Shown: positions 1 through 13,659 of the stretch, in pieces
How positions within the stretch are numbered: the stretch's first letter is position 1
Layout of the letters: every line of letters starts with the position of its first letter
Source: Sipunculus nudus
Taxonomy: Eukaryota > Annelida > Sipuncula > Golfingiida > Sipunculidae
Length of the DNA stretch: 64,000 bases
Assembly (NCBI GenBank): GCA_026874595.1
Contig: CM049311.1
Span: 47,619,676-47,683,675, forward strand
Reading direction: 5' to 3'
The notes under the pieces: generated by a model
What the model saw: only the letters and a program-made list of their open reading frames with translations
What the model was told of the DNA's origin: nothing
Database searches by the model: none
Position numbers and translations under genes: made by a program

Positions 1-1136
1 TAGGGGAAAAAACATTATGTGCCTAACAGTTATATGAAAGGATACATTTGACCAAGAAAAAATGTGTAAATGTTATTGATAAGTCTGGAAGGGGGAGAGG
101 GAGAGAGAGCGAGAAAGAAGGAGAGAAAGAGGGAGCATTCAACAGTCCATATAGGAAAAAAGTTTATTCATAATAATTATATATTTAATGATTAACAGAG
201 ACGGACAGACAGAGCTGATCACTGCCATCTGCTGGGGCAATAATATAATATGTGTTTCAATTAGATTATATTTTTTATTACACTAATTTTCAAGTTTGTT
301 CATAATTATGAAATATTTAAAAACAGATAGATGGACAAACAAAGCCAATCACTTTATTTCATATTCTGCTGAGGCAGGAAAATAATGCTCAGTTTTTTTC
401 ATAAGATCCTCATTTTCATAACATCAATTTTTTTTTCAAATTTTATATTTTATACATTTGCAAAATAACATATGTATCTGAATATATACGTTGATTCACA
501 ATTATAAATTGCATCAACATTTATCCTCAATTTTGTCAGATAACAACACATTATGCATGCACATGTATGATGTATTTATTTTTTTGCCACAAAATATATA
601 TATTTGATAAATTTGTTAAACAATAAATATCTGAAAATATAACTTGATTCAGAATTTACATTTTCAAATTGCACCTTTTTTATCCATAATTTTGCTTATA
701 TATAATCAAATTATGCTACCTGGTGGGTTTAACTACGTTTTAATTTGTTAAAATTATTTAAAAGGAAATTATTTTTTTATGTTATATTAACACAACGTGG
801 CATAATGGATTACTCCTTGATTTAAAACAGTTTTGCACAATGGAGTGGAAACGCTTTACAATTAAGGAAATACATTTGAAACAATAACAATTTTTGCATC
901 ACACTTGGTGGGAGGGTGGAGAGGGTGATATGAAAATAACTGTACACCTGTGACCCCTTCTCCCCAAGTGACCCATTACAAATCAGGTACGCAGAGGGAG
1001 CTGCGCTGAATAATCTCCAGTGACCAAAGTGGGCTGCTTGGCAAGGAAAATTAACACAATAGAGTCTAAAAATCAATAACTAGCCTAATTTTGGAGATTT
1101 TATTTTCAAATTTCAGATTTTAACAGATTAAATCCT

Positions 1137-1345
1137 AATTAAGCTTTTTTCTTAATATCTCGAAGGAATGAAGTCAGAGTAACCTAATTTTCGGTATGTT
1201 AGGAGATTTGGAGACATCTAACTATATGCGGAATTTCGGATTCGTAGGTAGAACTGTTCCAAAAATTGCCCAGTTAACGACCGGACGGACGGACAAAGGA
1301 CCATAGCTATAGCTCAGATGACTTATAGTCATTACAGACGGACGA
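1137..1345 (+). repeat. 3' end of a pearl/Helentron-like non-autonomous repeat (family A)
   Basis: It starts with CTTAATATCTCGAAGGAAT and GGAGACATCTAACTATATGC, the module seen again near 30850, 51590, 53760 and 54420. This is followed by a degenerate CGGACGGACGGAC tract and TATAGCTCAGATGACTTATA, the first arm of the terminal hairpin. The second arm has decayed. Confidence 0.65.
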
Positions 1346-4300
1346 CGGACAACGATCGATCGTATATACCCCCCCTCTCTCTAAACTTTTGCAAGGGGGG
1401 TGATAAATGCAATCATGCACCCACCCATGCTATTCAGGGATGAAATTTTTATACTTGATTTATATACTGAAAAAAATATATGTTATTATAATAATAAATA
1501 TTAAGGCTATATGAAACAATGACATATTTCAATATTTTTGTATGGGTTTACAAAAAAAGAACCTTTCCTTATGAGTCCTCACCCCCCCCCCCCGAAGATA
1601 ACTGAAGCCATGGTCTCTAACCATCAGACATCCTAACACTCTTACTTAATGACTCTTCCTTACTTAATAACAAGAAAGAGGGCTTTGTGTTAAACAGATG
1701 AGTTGATGAATAAAATTAATTATATATATAATGTTTAAACACTTCAGTTGACACAATTTAAGTATAAGTACCCACATTAAGGTCAACTGTTCGCTCCATT
1801 ATATTTTCATGCAATATTGAGAATCATAGGGCCTGACTGGACCAAGTGTACACAGGTAACTATGTAATTAACAGTGTACTTGTATTTATTATCTTTCACT
1901 TTCACTTTTATGTCACTTATATACAAGTGAAATTCAGTCAGTACAGTTTCACTGTCAATTTACATTGTAATTTGTACCACATGTATAGCTAAATTTACTT
2001 ATTATCGTCATTAAACCGATAAATTCAAATATCTCTTATGATTTTGTGAAAACAGCGTAAATTTTCTGAAGCAAAAACATAAGAAAAACAGTGATAATGA
2101 AAACATATTACCGACCTGGTCATTAAAGAACCCTGGCAAGATCTACTCAAGTCAATATACGACCATAACGTAAAATTCGCAGGGCGGAGTTTGTTATATG
2201 TACATCTTGTGTATCGCTAACTGATTGGTGAAGAAACATTCAGACTGACTTACGCGGGGCAATTTGTTCTTTAAAAACAAATCAGCGTACTCGGGTCAGG
2301 GTGTCTTTTTGGTGTTTATATTTTTGTTGGTAATTTTTTTTGGTGCCTCGTGTAATCAGCTGGTAAACAAACCAGCGACTGAGTATGTTTACATTTATAA
2401 CGCCGGCGCCATGTAAGCCCCAAAAAATCAGTCGCATAGACAGCCACTCCGGCCCTTAACCTGGCGGGTCTACATTGACTGGGGCCCTCCCCATCTGATT
2501 TATTAAATGATATCTGACACGTGTGTATGTGTCAGTTTTCCTCTGCGGATCACTATACTTAGCTATCCAAGCCAATAATCAGCCCTTCAGTTCAAGCACT
2601 GAGTGTATATAGGCATGATAAATATATCGATCATAACATGTCATATCAAGCATGATTGTGATCAGACAGGCGAGACGCTGAGCATGCGCATACAGTTTAC
2701 ATAGGAAATCTATGATAGTTTTAGATATCAGTGTAGACACAGAACCTGAACAATGCCCCCCCCCCCCCCCGCCAGACCGACCGACGCATTTAATGAGGTT
2801 TAATGTACTCATAATGCCTCACTCACATTCCTTCGGGGTCTTGCGAACAGTTTCTTGCATTTTCTTCAAATGGTTGAGAGATTTTAAAGTTTCATTTGTA
2901 CATCTTTTTTATTACCATAGTTTCAGCATTGAATCCTAGAAAATGCTTGGATGTATGAAGAATATGTGGCAAAAAAACATAACATAAAGGTTGTTTTCAA
3001 TTTCTAAAATAAGTTTTCTACATAGATTTTATCGTTTAACAGCTGGAATAAGTGTTGCTCTACATGTGCAGTAACCGTCATAAAAACAAAATACCTAGCA
3101 ACTGCAATTAATCCATAATGTGAACTGGTAATTATAATTTAAACATTTCTACAAAGATCGAAGTAACGGGTTATATCCTCCGCTAAGGTTTATTTTCACC
3201 TGTTTCTACATTTAGTTTTTTTGTTGATTATACTTTATTCAGCAGATTTTTACAAGCATGTGTACTGATTACCACAATAGTGAGGTATGGGTCAGGCTAA
3301 CCACATAGGTGAGGATACGCCCTGAAGGCCTCATCCAGAATAGGATTGTTTTTCCTAGGCGGAGGTATGCGCTCCACTGAGTACCATTCAAGTTATGACA
3401 GATCACCAGCGAAAGTCTGAAACTTATAATTATCATAATTTAAAGGGGCCTATATTCACATAGACCAGGTATATTAAATACACATGATATATAGTGTACT
3501 CCTTTTAATACTTTTGTATCTGCCATTTTTTTTGTTTTAAAACAGTTTGCTCACTCCTGTACATGCAGGTAACGCGAGACTTAATAAATTAAGATATTTA
3601 AAGCAAGCTTCCAACCGGTGTTTCTTCTGTGTCCCTTCTTTAATGTCACCTCTCCTTGTTAAGGGAGAAGTAATATGATCTGCACTAGACAAGTCATGCA
3701 GTCTTGTTATGGAAAACAGACACATGCATATGGATTGTGTTTACTCACAATAGCGTGGTATAATGTATTATTGCACATGTTTATGTACCTTTAAAATACC
3801 GTGAATCCAGTTTTAAGGTGGCGCGTGCATCAGTTGGTTTTCTGGATTGGTAACTCTCCTCTCTCATCCCGTGTTGACCCGACACTATATGTGTTTAATA
3901 TATAATCGACTTTAATAAATCCCGTCAAATACTGTTCGATCCTATGAAGTCAGCTGTACTGTATTAAACTTAATCTGTCACGATTTCTCTATAATTATAA
4001 CACAGTTTACAAAAAGCAGTCAAAGATCCCTCTGTCACGATCTTTGGTAAACTTTGATGTGTGCTACACAGAAATAAATATTGCTAGTCACGGCTTCACC
4101 AACTCAGTGCTTGGTCACATTTTAGTTCTGGTCGAAAAATAAAGGAAGCCCTCAATACACAAGTTAATGGCTTTGGCCCTCAGAAGGAATAAACACATTG
4201 TCGAATCTCGTAATGATATAATAAATCCGTAAAAAAATTATTCATTCATAACTTTTTTTTGAGTGAGGTTGCTAATTTACAAAACAACCAAATAAAAAAA

Positions 4301-5035
4301 AAACACCCACACAACCTACCAAAGTTAATACATGTTAGCGAAGGTACAATTAACGCTAACACGACATATACATACCAGTTGTGTTATGTTAAAATGTTTA
4401 AATGTTGATACTTTTCAGTGTAAGGCCGATGGAGGGAGAATTAGATAACTAAAGTTTATCATTACGGCCACAGATATATCCGTATGGCTACTATTCCTTT
4501 TTTTTGTTGGTCCCTGAATGTATATTTAGAAGCATAATGTCTTTACATATACACTCAGACATTTATACATATAACGGTCAGTGCATGGGAATATACACTA
4601 TTGACACGGTCCTGATATACCTTATAACAACAGCCCTAAAGGCCAGTAAATTGTGATACAAACGGTGAAAATATTACCAACGATTCATGTATAAATGAAT
4701 ACATATTAGAATATATACTCGGCGTACATACCTCCCGTCACATGATCACCAGATAAAAAGTTAGTCCTCGGGAGTTAGCAAACATTGTGTGATTACTGTT
4801 TTGATTGGTGCTCTGGTAGGTCTCTAAGTCTCACACTGGCACTGTCTAAACAATTAATACACCGGTGGTCCCGGCTTTTCACTGATAAATACACTGACGT
4901 TCAAAGCTATGTCAACAAGGTACAGTTGGGATTGCCCTGACAAAGACCCTCGATATGCTCAGAGTGCGCAATATCAAACATCGCGCCGGAGCACTCCTCC
5001 CCCACAGCTTGAGATGTGTACATTTTACGGTAGCT
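1346..5035. other. Non-coding stretch with short repeats
   Basis: No supported gene. Holds cytosine runs at about 1580..1594 and 2756..2770, a GGCGGAGGTATGCGCTCCACT fragment near 3358 (a dispersed repeat tail also seen inverted near 11862), and AT-rich unique sequence. Confidence 0.5.
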
Positions 5036-5221
5036 TATAAATAGTGAGGACCCTCTTCTCTGACAGAAATGGCGACTACGACTTGGGTTTCAGTTGTTTT
5101 TGGCACCAATGCACAAACTTCGCCATTTCCATGGTGCCCTAATAAAACTTGTGTATCAGGTGTATACAATTCCGAAATGTTACGACACTTTTTTACATAT
5201 CCCCGTGTTATATGGGAATAA
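5036..5221 (+). promoter_or_regulatory. TATA box 33 bases before a 50-codon open frame (candidate gene start)
   Basis: TATAAAT at 5036..5042 precedes ATG 5069 (context AGAAATGG), which opens a frame of 50 residues starting MATTTWVSVVFGTNAQTSP and ending at TAA 5221. The TATA-to-ATG distance leaves almost no 5' UTR. The product is not recognised, and no downstream exon was found. Kept only as a candidate promoter. Confidence 0.2.
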
Positions 5222-5324
5222 ATAAATATTTGAATTAAAAATAAGGCGCGTTGCCTTATTAAAATTTTTACTTGAAGTTAACACCCTGAGGCCCAAAACG
5301 GTCGCTATAGAAACGAAAACAGGG

Positions 5325-5480
5325 GTTGGGAACTACACGGCAGCCTCTCTTGACATGGCTCATAACGTATAGGTTAAGAACGTTTGGTAAAATTACTTAC
5401 GCTCAAACGTGTCTCAATGTATACTTGTGTGCACGCCTGTCCCTGTTGGTCTCTCTCTCTCTCTCTCTCTCATTTTTTTC
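5325..5480 (-). repeat. Dispersed repeat G, inverted copy of 10520..10645
   Basis: Its reverse complement matches the 10.5-kb copy over about 125 bases (GAGAGACCAACAGGGA, GTGCACACAAGTATACATT, AAGTAATTTTACCAA, GTTCTTAACCTA). One end is a (TC)n tract at 5452..5472, which in the other copy is the matching (GA)n run. Confidence 0.8.
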
Positions 5481-5499
5481 TAGCGGTCAAAACGTATAA

Positions 5500-6362
5500 A
5501 CTACCGTGACTTACCTAACATGTGTCTGGCCTGACTGCCGGTATGAAATAGGATCACAGCTTGGTGTATTCCCTTAAAGGGGACACAAACAAATTTAGTG
5601 TGTGGACGCACCGTAGTCACACCTGTGAGTCCATACATACATTTTGGCTGCACACATACAAGTTATTGACTTACCCCAGCGGCGTCAAACTATATGATAT
5701 TAGACGAATAGTACATACACCAGTCTTTTCCTCGTTATTTTCTCAGCATATTCATCGAAATTCTCTTTATTTTCCAGCTCTTTTCCTTCGTGTAATTGTT
5801 GTTTGTTTATACGTCTCGTCCAGGACTGTAACTTGGCATATTTAGTGCTCTTTTGATCTTGTGACGTAATTATTATCAATAATATGATCACAGGACGTTA
5901 TGCCATCGATCTTAATAACACCAATTACAAATTCACCAACTCTTGCATAACGGGATGTTTAATCATGAGAGATGAATCAACATTCATTAAAGGAATTCCT
6001 TCGTTCGGCACGAGCTGCATGAAATTAGAACAGGCTGCATAAACAGCAAGGTTTATTAATTGGTAATAGTCTGTCATGCCCAGTTGAAGATATATTACAT
6101 GCATACTTCCACAAAACGTCATATGTTTAATAACATACCTGTTGTACCGTTGTTGTACTGGAGGCCCGCTAATTTAAAGTTCATGCTATATCATACACAT
6201 ATATCATACCTCATAATGAATATATCAAATAAACAAATTAATCAATATAGCAAGTCGTTAAAGTGGCGAAAACAGACTTTTCGAAGTGAAGACTAAATAA
6301 CGTTTATAATATTGAATTAACAAAGGGCACTGGTACATGTTTAGAGCACAATGGACCAGGTG

Positions 6363-6433
<71 letters not shown>

Positions 6434-8690
6434 TACGAACATTTTACGTCATACATGTTACAGTTTACCATGCCAAACGACCAATTAACACACCATTAGA
6501 GTCTCATGCACTTTAAATAGACTCACAGCTGGAAATAAGTTCCTCGGTTGCGTTGACTTTAAGCATGCTATGGAATATCTCATGATCATGGTTTTCACTT
6601 AATTAATTAAATGCAGTTAAAATGCCGAACAATGAATTATGATATGTCGTTTTGTGCAAATATTCAAGGTTGTGATACATTGACAAATATACAAGGTTGT
6701 AATACATTGACTTTAGTCTGTTCAACCAGTAGGGGCCCATTAAAATTTTGGCGATTATTCTCTTAAAGTTAAACTTAAATATTATGGCATAGTTTGACAC
6801 TACAGGTGAAGAGGGACCAAAAAACATTTTTATTTTGCAACCTTCTGGTTCACCTAAATCTTGTGGCCAAGTGGCACGGCGTCTGTCATTAGTTGGCAGC
6901 CTCACTTTGACAGGATCAATTTTTAGAATATTTGTGCGACAGACAACCAGTCAGCAGTTTTTAAATGTGCTGTGAACCCTCGAAGTTACGACCACCAATG
7001 GGACCCCGATAAAGTGGTCTTATTTTGGAGGTGATCGTCTAAGCGAGGTCTTAAATAAAGAGTAAAAAGAATCTGGACCGTGAACAAGTGGTCGTTATTT
7101 GAGGTGGTCCTTTAACAGAGGTTTTACTTTACTTGTCTGAGCATGTGACCAGTGACCTTGACCTTCATCATTGAGGTTGAGACGTTGTAAAAAAACTGAT
7201 TTCTCATATATTGATTTTAATTAATTACTTAAATATGGTATGGTCTTGGTCATATTCTAGTTAATTAGGCCCATGTCTTATTCCTTCATTGCAGCTTACA
7301 TGTTGGAGCTGATCTGTTGATTTGAAAATAGAGTCAAATATTTAAATGGACGCCCCACTGTGGCACTGACTGATATAATATGTTGTCAGTCACAGGAATA
7401 ACCGAAACAGCTGTGAAAAAATATACAACAGCATATATAAGCTCACATAGGGGGGGGGGGGAAGGGGGGGGGGGGTGTAGTAGACCAATATACGGTACTC
7501 CAACTACTGAGGGCGCGGAGGAGGATATGTGGGACACCGCAAACATTGAAAAGCTCGATTTAGCACGTTATTTTTTCAGCACTCCCTAGACTTGTCCGTT
7601 AAATTATTGGCTTACACTTTAGGGGTTGTTATAATAAGATGGGCTCATCAAACTTCAGAAGGTATAATTACACTAGTACTTTTAGTGGGCTAAATAGGCC
7701 TGTACAGGAGAGAATTCTGACTGTACACCAGAGAATACTAGTACTTACTATGTTTTATACCTATCGTTTCACCTGGGGGGGGGGGGGGGGGGGGGGGGGT
7801 TCTGCAATTAGACAATCACCACCTATTGTATGTGCGCATGTGTATATACCTAAAACGAGAGCTTCTTACGTTAGATCGCTTGTGACAGGCAGTTGCAGAT
7901 TTTTAAGTGTAATCCACGTGACCACTGTTTTTATATAGGGTCCCATATATGACGTATATAAATTCTGAAAAAAAGAGTGAAGAGTTACGGTGACACTTGT
8001 TGGTTTCATACATCGTTTCATTTTAAATATCTAAATTTTCTTAATTTATATTTTGCCGCCTTTCAAATGTATTAACTGAAATGAAGCACACATGTAAGGT
8101 CTGTCAACACCACTCATTCAAAGCCAGATATAAAATGTCCACAACTAATTTAACGGAACGCATTTGAGTTGTGTAAAGTTGTATTATGAGTGGAGCGCCA
8201 TCGTGTGTCTGTATGAGAGACTATTAGAAATCAAAATGAAACTGCCACACGGAGATTATCACCCTTCCACCAAAGGTCGTTTCTGGGCGCAACGAATCTC
8301 TTCTGTTTGGGCATTATGGGACGGCCAGGACTACTTGTTTCAACATTTTAAACTGTCAAACTTTAAAATCAATTTTATTTTACAATTCAAGGAAACACCT
8401 TATTTAAAATTTCGCATGCGCATGCTGTCAAAATATTACTTATTCCGTAAAGTCCTTAACGCAAAAACATCTATGTTTATGTAATTTGTCTTGAAACAAT
8501 TCTAATCCAATAAACTTGAAAGGACTCCCATTGTCCTCTTAACTACATTTATACTACTCTCTGAACACAGCGTGTGACCCCCCGGGACCTTCCAATCTCA
8601 CGCTGTGAGAAATGGAAGGATTCTACAGGTTTGGCCACCAGGGGCTTATTAGGAAACATCCAGCAAACCGAATGCTCCATAAAAACAAAA
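5500..8690. other. Non-coding stretch with guanine homopolymers
   Basis: No supported gene. Guanine runs lie at about 7451..7475 (one interruption) and 7777..7799. Short open frames across these runs read poly-glycine or poly-proline and are artefacts. Confidence 0.5.
6365..6430. repeat. (TA)n microsatellite
   Basis: Uninterrupted alternating TA of about 66 bases. Confidence 0.95.
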
Positions 8691-8716
8691 TCTGATTGGC
8701 TCAGATTGTAAATAAG

Positions 8717-8932
8717 ATGGCTGCACTCATTGGGATATTGTTGTGCAGCACTGCAGGAGAGGAAATTTGCAAACAATGGGGGATAACTGACCTCAGGCCA
8801 CACCAACAGGTTAGTACAGAGAGTGTCCTGAAATATGACGATTGGATCGTGTGTATTTCAGGGGGAAGGGGGGGGGGGTGTAGAAACAGTCTGTGCTATC
8901 AAGCACTTTCGACCGTAATGCAAATCGACCGG
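8717..8932 (+). pseudogene. RecQ-like DNA helicase N-terminal fragment with damaged Walker A motif
   Basis: The frame reads MAALIGILLCSTAGEEICKQ, WGITDLRPHQQ, then SVLKYDDWIVCISGG and NSLCYQALSTVMQ. RecQ-family helicases have W/F-G-x-x-x-L-R-P-x-Q (the Q-motif region), then about 17 residues later a lysine-bearing P-loop TGxGKSLCYQ. Order and spacing agree apart from about three extra residues where the P-loop should be. There a guanine run (8862..8878) reads GGRGGGCR and the GKS lysine is gone (N-S-L-C-Y-Q). No helicase motif was recognised afterwards, although the frame stays open to 9137. It is probably a decayed copy from an expanded RecQ-like family; a real exon with a sequencing or assembly error in the G tract cannot be excluded. 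Confidence 0.45.
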
Positions 8933-9619
8933 TACCTCCAACGTGATAATATATTAAATATTACAAAGGAGGGCAAACTTGACGGACAACCACGGTTTCG
9001 AACATTGGTTACAGCGGAGCAAGTATATGAGCATAGTGTAACCGCTGCTTATGGTGCGTACATTTACACCTACGTCGCTGGTATATTTAGAAGCCCAGGT
9101 GCATTGTGGGGATCAGATTTAGCCTCCAACAATCACTAAACAGCAGAGTCGTACTCTAGTTTGGCCGAGTCTGCGCAGTGTGAGCGATTTAAAAAAAAAT
9201 ATCTACGAAAACAATCTACAATATCCAATACAAACTGACAGAGACAGTAGGAGTATATTGCATTCCAGGGCATCAGTTGATTTTCGAATCGTTTTCAGGA
9301 TATTGGAGTGCAGGCGTGACATGACTGTTTGGAATACACTTAACTTGGGGCTGAGTCTGATGTCTGTCTTGGTCAATGGGATCGGCAGTTCTGCACAGAT
9401 GGCGCCACCTGACAAGACCAGACCGGATGACCAATATGATAGACCAAGAAGGCTTATTATTAATATATAATATTTAACATGTTATATAAAATATACATAG
9501 AAATTAATCTTAACATAATATATGAATATCTAAGGAGTCTTTCAGCATGGATATTTCTCTCATAGATTATGTTTCACAGCCACCAGACAGCGATGGTTAA
9601 TACAGATTGGGTATTACCG

Positions 9620-9666
9620 GAATTATAAGGCAAAAAAAAAAAAATAATAATAATAATAAAAAATTA

Positions 9667-9698
<32 letters not shown>

Positions 9699-9722
9699 GA
9701 ATAATAATAATAAAAATAATAG
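9620..9722. repeat. (AAT)n microsatellite
   Basis: Imperfect AAT/ATA trinucleotide repeat preceded by an adenine run, resembling an expanded poly-A tail of a retroposed element. Confidence 0.85.
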
Positions 9723-10519
9723 GTTGGTTTCTCATGCACTGCGCGTAGCATGTCCCCCGACCCCGCATTAAAAATAATATTTCGATTTTCCATAAAACTT
9801 TATCGATTTTTGCAACAGCCGCCCGGACATTTCTTTCAAGAAAATAAAATAATGTAATAAAATTTCGATGAAATTTCCCTTTGGTATATTATGCTATAAG
9901 CTTTTTAGGAAAACAATTATGTTATGATTATCTTGTTCCGTGATGTCTGATCATATGATTTTTTTTATCGAACACATAATGTAAAGGTAAAAAAAATTGG
10001 ATAAATTTAGCAACAAGTGTAATATATGCAGCCTCACATTTCTACATTTCATGAGAAGGAGGCATACGTTCCAGGGCATTTATGTTCAAGCATAAAATAC
10101 ATATTTAAGTATGCCCGCGGGCTTTAGAATGCGAGATTTAACGAACTATGAGTATTTTAACTCAGACGGGAAAAGGAAAATCTTCTGGAGGTGGGGGGTG
10201 GGGGGGTGCACTTTTTATTAAGCAGCGCCACCAATGGCGCCTTACCATTTTATGTGTTTACTATATTTCATATTTCTAAAAAAAATATTCATTAATATAG
10301 TTCTTAAGGTACCAATAGCCAGGCGTGGAAAACTTGAATTAAACTGCTCATTTTTAAATACAATTCCGTTGAAATGATGTGCATGTTTGGTTTATCATAC
10401 CGTGAATATTCTGATCTTAATCTGACCCATAGTTTCTGATATTTTTATCCCTTTTTATAATATCAACATCTTGTATCTGTGTGTGTGTCTGTGTATGTAT
10501 GAGAGAGAGAGGGGGAGAG

Positions 10520-10645
10520 AAAAAGAGAGAGACCAACAGGGAAAGAGGTGCACACAAGTATACATTCAGACACGTTTAAACATAAGTAATTTTACCAACA
10601 GTTCTTAACCTAATTTATGAGATATATAGTGAGAGACTGCCCTGT
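10520..10645 (+). repeat. Dispersed repeat G, second copy
   Basis: Matches the reverse complement of 5325..5480, with (GA)n at its left end. Copies in opposite orientation 5 kb apart point to a transposed short element whose poly-purine tail seeded the microsatellite. Confidence 0.8.
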
Positions 10646-10866
10646 AGCTCATGAACCCATTGTCAAAATGCTTTCGTTTCGATCGATGGATCGATAAATC
10701 GATCGAGAGGGGGGAGGGGGGAGTGTTTGCGTATCATTTATCCATATTCGAGGATATTAAAATTAATTTACATTTGAGCAGAGGACCAGTATACATGCCG
10801 AGAAAACAATTAAATATAGGAGAAAAAGGAGAAAACATATAAATTGTTTTGTATAAGAATACTTAC

Positions 10867-11063
10867 ATTTTCCCTCGCACTTCCATGGCGTACTGTGTCC
10901 TGTAAGTACCAGGTAAGTCGGAGTGACCAGTGGCTACCATACATTGTGTACCAGTGTCCAGCAGTATGTACACAGCCGCGGGCAGGCCGTTTAAGTCCGC
11001 TGCCCGTCCTTCTATACTTTCCATGTATTTATGCAACGACCTGTTCAGCTCAGAGAAAACCAT
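10867..11063 (-). CDS. Probable first coding exon of an unrecognised gene
   Basis: Minus strand: ATG at 11063 directly follows an in-frame TAA. The frame runs 65 codons plus two bases and ends at a consensus donor, AAAAT|GTAAGT. The G+C content is higher than the flanks and codon use looks natural. The product starts MVFSELNRSLHKYMESIEG, then GLPAAVYILLDTGTQCMVA and YRTQYAMEVRGK, with an N-terminal helix followed by likely beta strands. I do not recognise the family. The pattern (helix, strand, turn, strand) is loosely like a roadblock/profilin-type fold, and the DTG is probably not an aspartic protease because its context does not fit. No second exon was identified below 10866, so the gene cannot be completed here. 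Confidence 0.5.
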
Positions 11064-11099
11064 TTATACGCCAGTGTAAGCTGCTGCAAGTATAATGTG

Positions 11100-13655
11100 C
11101 TTAGATAAGGGGCGCTGAAAGGTTCGGTATTGCCGGAATAGCCAGCCTTCTCATAAAATAACAGTACGGCTTCCATAGAAGATATTATTATATCTCATCT
11201 GTTTATATTTAATTAAACCTGTGCCCAGCCTGTGCCGTATGTTGTGAAATAAAGGAACCGAGATATGTTATTTTTCGAATGACTATGACGCCCATGGGGG
11301 GGGGGGGGGGGGGGGGGGTCGCTGTTTGATAGGTTCTCCATGACCAGCGTTTTCTTGAAATTTTAAACCAAAGCACCCCAACCCCCCAACCTGCATGCAA
11401 TTGTGGACCTTTTCTAAACGTATAAGGGAGTTAGTGTGAATGACAACCTTATTGATGGACTGATGGTTTTATCGTTTGACCATTTTTGAAAATCATTGTC
11501 CTTATCGGGTTAGTCTTTTGTCGCTCAAATTGCTCTCGCTTAATGTTTTGCTTTTAACGGATCTTAAACTAAGTTTTTGTATTTGAATTTCATTTACAAT
11601 ACCTCAAAGCTTAAGTTTTATATCATAGATCTGTAATTCAGCTGGTTATTTTTGTGTCTTTCCAGTGCGAGGTGCCCTGCAGAATGCTACAGTAAATAAA
11701 ATCAAGATAAATAGCGGTAAAGTCATCAATATGAAACATTGGTTGCCAAAATCATAAAACCTACAATGTATGTATAGTATCAATTCAAAATATAAATTTT
11801 TTTTCAGCTCAAATAACGGCAACAGTAACTGACATCAATTTTGCAGCGCTCTGAGATTGCATACCTCCGCCAAACGCTTCCAACCCTGCATATTAACAAG
11901 TTTTGATTTAAATCCATCGATAAGTGTACATGCATATGCAGCAAACTGACATACAGACAGACACAGAAGGACAGACATTGATAAAAGCTTGTTCCAGTTT
12001 GACGAGACGCTTACGAGAGATGGAACCGTCATTTTAACAAATTTGACTTATTCCTTCACCATATGTTAAATATTGATTTAAATTGTTCTTTCTCCTGTGG
12101 GATAAGACAATTATTTAACCTGGTCGCGGGCCAGGGCAATCCACTTGTATTCACGACAGCCTTTTGTTCTAGAGCTGACCTGTATCCAACCTGAACACAC
12201 ATTTCTATGCGTGCTTGTCTTTTAACTTTTAATGAAACGTGTCATCATGCCACAATGAAATTATTATATACGCACTCAACAGGTGGCGCTGCGTTTTTCT
12301 TTCAGGTGAAATATTCGTGTTATGCCATCGATCAATGTATGTGTGTATATATAGTTTGTTTAGGGCGTCATTATACCTTGTAAGTTAAGACGGCAATAGG
12401 GGCTGGTGTTTAGGATTCCTCTGAACACGTTAACGGGTACATAACAAACAGAAAAAAAAGAAGAATATAAAAATAACCTTTTTTCTGTGTCTGCCTTAAA
12501 CGACCGAAATCTGCTGGCAAAGTAAATAGTTGACCTGATCTGTTGTGTTATAAACAGTCAGTGCAAATTTGCAGTTGGGGAATAATTACTATAGGCGAAT
12601 TTTCTTTTAATTTAGAACAAACGCTTATTTGTATTTTATATGTCTGCATATTGATTTTGGCTGGGCTGCTGAGGTCAGCTGATATTTTCACCAGCTATAC
12701 TGGCAGAGGATTACCGTAATTAGTGTGTTAAGCGCCTCGGGCGCTCTCAAAATTGATTTAACAAACATTTTTGTACCCAAACAGGCAACTATGCCGTCTG
12801 ACGTCCGCTGTGATTTGCTATAACGGTAACAAGGTTTCCTTGTGTCAAAACTGTGAACAAAAAGTCATGCGGTCTGGAAGGTGCTGGTAGGTTTCAAACT
12901 GGGGTATTTTTTAACAACGGAATTCTTTCAATTTAAGCCGGCAAAACTCTCATATTTTGACGTAACAGCGAACTTGCGTGACCTATACCGCGTAACTTTC
13001 CTTGAAATTAACGCAACCGGCCAGAACGCTGATCAGTCCGTACGAGAACACCGAAATTCCCTTCCACTGTACAGATGTTTAGATTCTCTAGGACGGAAAG
13101 CGACGGCGATTCCACCGTATCAATGTAGTGCTGCATGTTCTAGGATAAAATAAGACGTTTAAGAGGTTTCTGGGGGAAATTTTATGTAATAACAGAGAGA
13201 AGATATCCTTTCGTTAGCCAACATTTATTGGCTTGGGAAACCCTGACATAGTTTTACGCTATTAAAATCATCCAGAGAGGTGGGAAAATAAATGTGACCG
13301 TAAGTGCTGTTGAAACTTTTTAGGTATTGGCTCATCCTTTCCGTTCTCTCAAAGAGATTTCTAATTAAATATGTGTGGCGCTGAGTACGTCAAACACGGT
13401 ATAAATTCCATGACTACAGCTTTTAAAGAAGCTCAGGAGTCCAAGTAGTTCTACGATACCACATGAATCCGTAATCTGAACTTAAATACTAAAGTAGGCC
13501 TTCATATTGAGGAATTTGAGAAGGCTGGGAAAAGTCCATGTCTGCATGGTTGTCCGAGACGAGCGAATTTGGGACTTGGACAAATGCTTGTCGTCGACTA
13601 CTGCGGCTGTCCATTTATATCAAACGTTAACGAATAGCGAAGAACAGAATGTAAT
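11100..13655. other. Non-coding stretch
   Basis: Apart from the guanine run at 11295 and a CCTCCGCCAAACGC fragment near 11867 (dispersed repeat tail), I see no gene. The open frame at 12881..13153 has no recognisable features. Confidence 0.45.
11295..11319. repeat. Guanine homopolymer
   Basis: About 25 consecutive G. One of many runs of this kind in the window. Confidence 0.95.
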
Positions 13656-13659
13656 GTAG

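Noticed and set aside
12881-13153. 90-residue open frame on the plus strand
   Set aside because: No motif, no splice context and no start-site support.
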